Below are positions 6,282 to 6,570 of a stretch of DNA of 6,570 nt, piece by piece (the first letter of the stretch is position 1; each line of letters opens with the position of its first letter). This stretch comes from Phycisphaeraceae bacterium (GTDB lineage Bacteria > Planctomycetota > Phycisphaerae > Phycisphaerales > Phycisphaeraceae): assembly GCA_020851395.1 (NCBI GenBank), contig JADZCW010000104.1:1-6570 (forward strand), written 5' to 3'. The notes under the pieces are model-generated. The model was not told the origin of the DNA. It saw only the letters and a program-made list of their open reading frames with translations, and did not search any database. The position numbers and the translations under genes were made by a program.

Positions 6282-6570
6282 ATGAAAACGCGCCACGTCA
6301 TCCTCCGCGGCCACGGCCTGGCCACCTCCCGGGCCCCCTCCGCCTGGCAGACCTTCAGGGCCCTGCTCGTCGGCAGGACCATCGCCGACCGCGCCGCCAG
6401 CCTCCCGGCCGACATCGCCCCGGTCGACCTCGTCCGCGCCGTCGGCTGCGCCGCCTACGCCCAGCACGCCGGCGGCGATCCCGCCGTCGAACTGGCCGAA
6501 CGCGCCGCCCGCGACGCCCTGACCCAGGCCCAACTCCCCGAATCGCATTGGCCCAACCTCGACGTCTACC
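6282..6570 (+). CDS. Probable beta-ketoacyl synthase-like protein, N-terminal part
   Basis: The first 96 codons of a frame that runs off the right edge, starting at ATG 6282. The N-terminus (MKTRHVILRGHGLATS) matches the way ketoacyl synthases begin: a short strand followed by a G-x-G-L turn. W22...ALLVGRTI (27-34) matches the conserved 'W..LLAGR..I' helix and turn. Residues 66-85 (DPAVELAERAARDALTQAQL) resemble the helix that precedes the first conserved core strand in this fold. The catalytic Cys-His-His lie beyond the window, so activity cannot be judged, and a non-condensing thiolase-fold relative is possible. Third codon positions are strongly C, like the TPR gene, which supports coding. 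No clear Shine-Dalgarno is visible (CTCCTCGCTC before ATG), which is not unusual in planctomycetes. It is divergent from the fused oxidoreductase. Confidence 0.5.
   Translation, partial: MKTRHVILRGHGLATSRAPSAWQTFRALLVGRTIADRAASLPADIAPVDLVRAVGCAAYAQHAGGDPAVELAERAARDALTQAQLPESHWPNLDVY

Overview
The window looks like chromosomal DNA from a GC-rich bacterium, most likely a planctomycete (Phycisphaerae-like). This is an inference. It rests on the very high G+C, the weak Shine-Dalgarno signals, a secreted protein with a PEP-CTERM sorting tail, and a long fused 2-oxoacid:ferredoxin oxidoreductase next to a TPR gene. No rRNA, tRNA, transposase, phage gene or CRISPR array is visible.

Layout, left to right. 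(1) 1-563, + strand: the 3' end of a TPR-repeat gene with its start outside the window. (2) 585-618: a 10-bp perfect hairpin in the convergent gap, oriented as an intrinsic terminator for the minus-strand gene. (3) 647-1978, - strand: an exported protein of 443 residues with signal peptide, a cysteine-peptidase-like region, a duplicated SFFDVFTE motif and a PEP-CTERM anchor. (4) 1979-2254: a 276-bp intergenic region. (5) 2255-6160, - strand: a single 1301-residue protein that fuses the alpha (IorA-like) and gamma (IorB-like) parts of indolepyruvate ferredoxin oxidoreductase to the C-terminal domain found in long fused IORs. (6) 6161-6281: a 121-bp divergent promoter region. (7) 6282-6570, + strand: the 5' end of a probable beta-ketoacyl-synthase-like gene that runs off the window.

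The genes do not form an obvious single operon. The fused oxidoreductase belongs to ferredoxin-linked, CoA-dependent 2-oxoacid (aryl-pyruvate) decarboxylation. The right-hand gene may belong to fatty-acid or polyketide-type chain building and is transcribed divergently. The PEP-CTERM protein is destined for the envelope or exterior and is probably independent.

The two points most worth attention are these. First, the oxidoreductase has Ala where the thiamine-pyrophosphate motif (GDG/GDS) normally has the Mg2+-binding Asp, while the rest of the fold is retained. Second, the PEP-CTERM protein carries a Cys motif (QCYGG) before a His motif (TDHGD), the reverse of the usual legumain/caspase order, which suggests a circularly permuted fold. 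A perfect 12-bp inverted repeat inside the oxidoreductase gene, encoding a low-complexity linker, may be an in-frame palindromic element.
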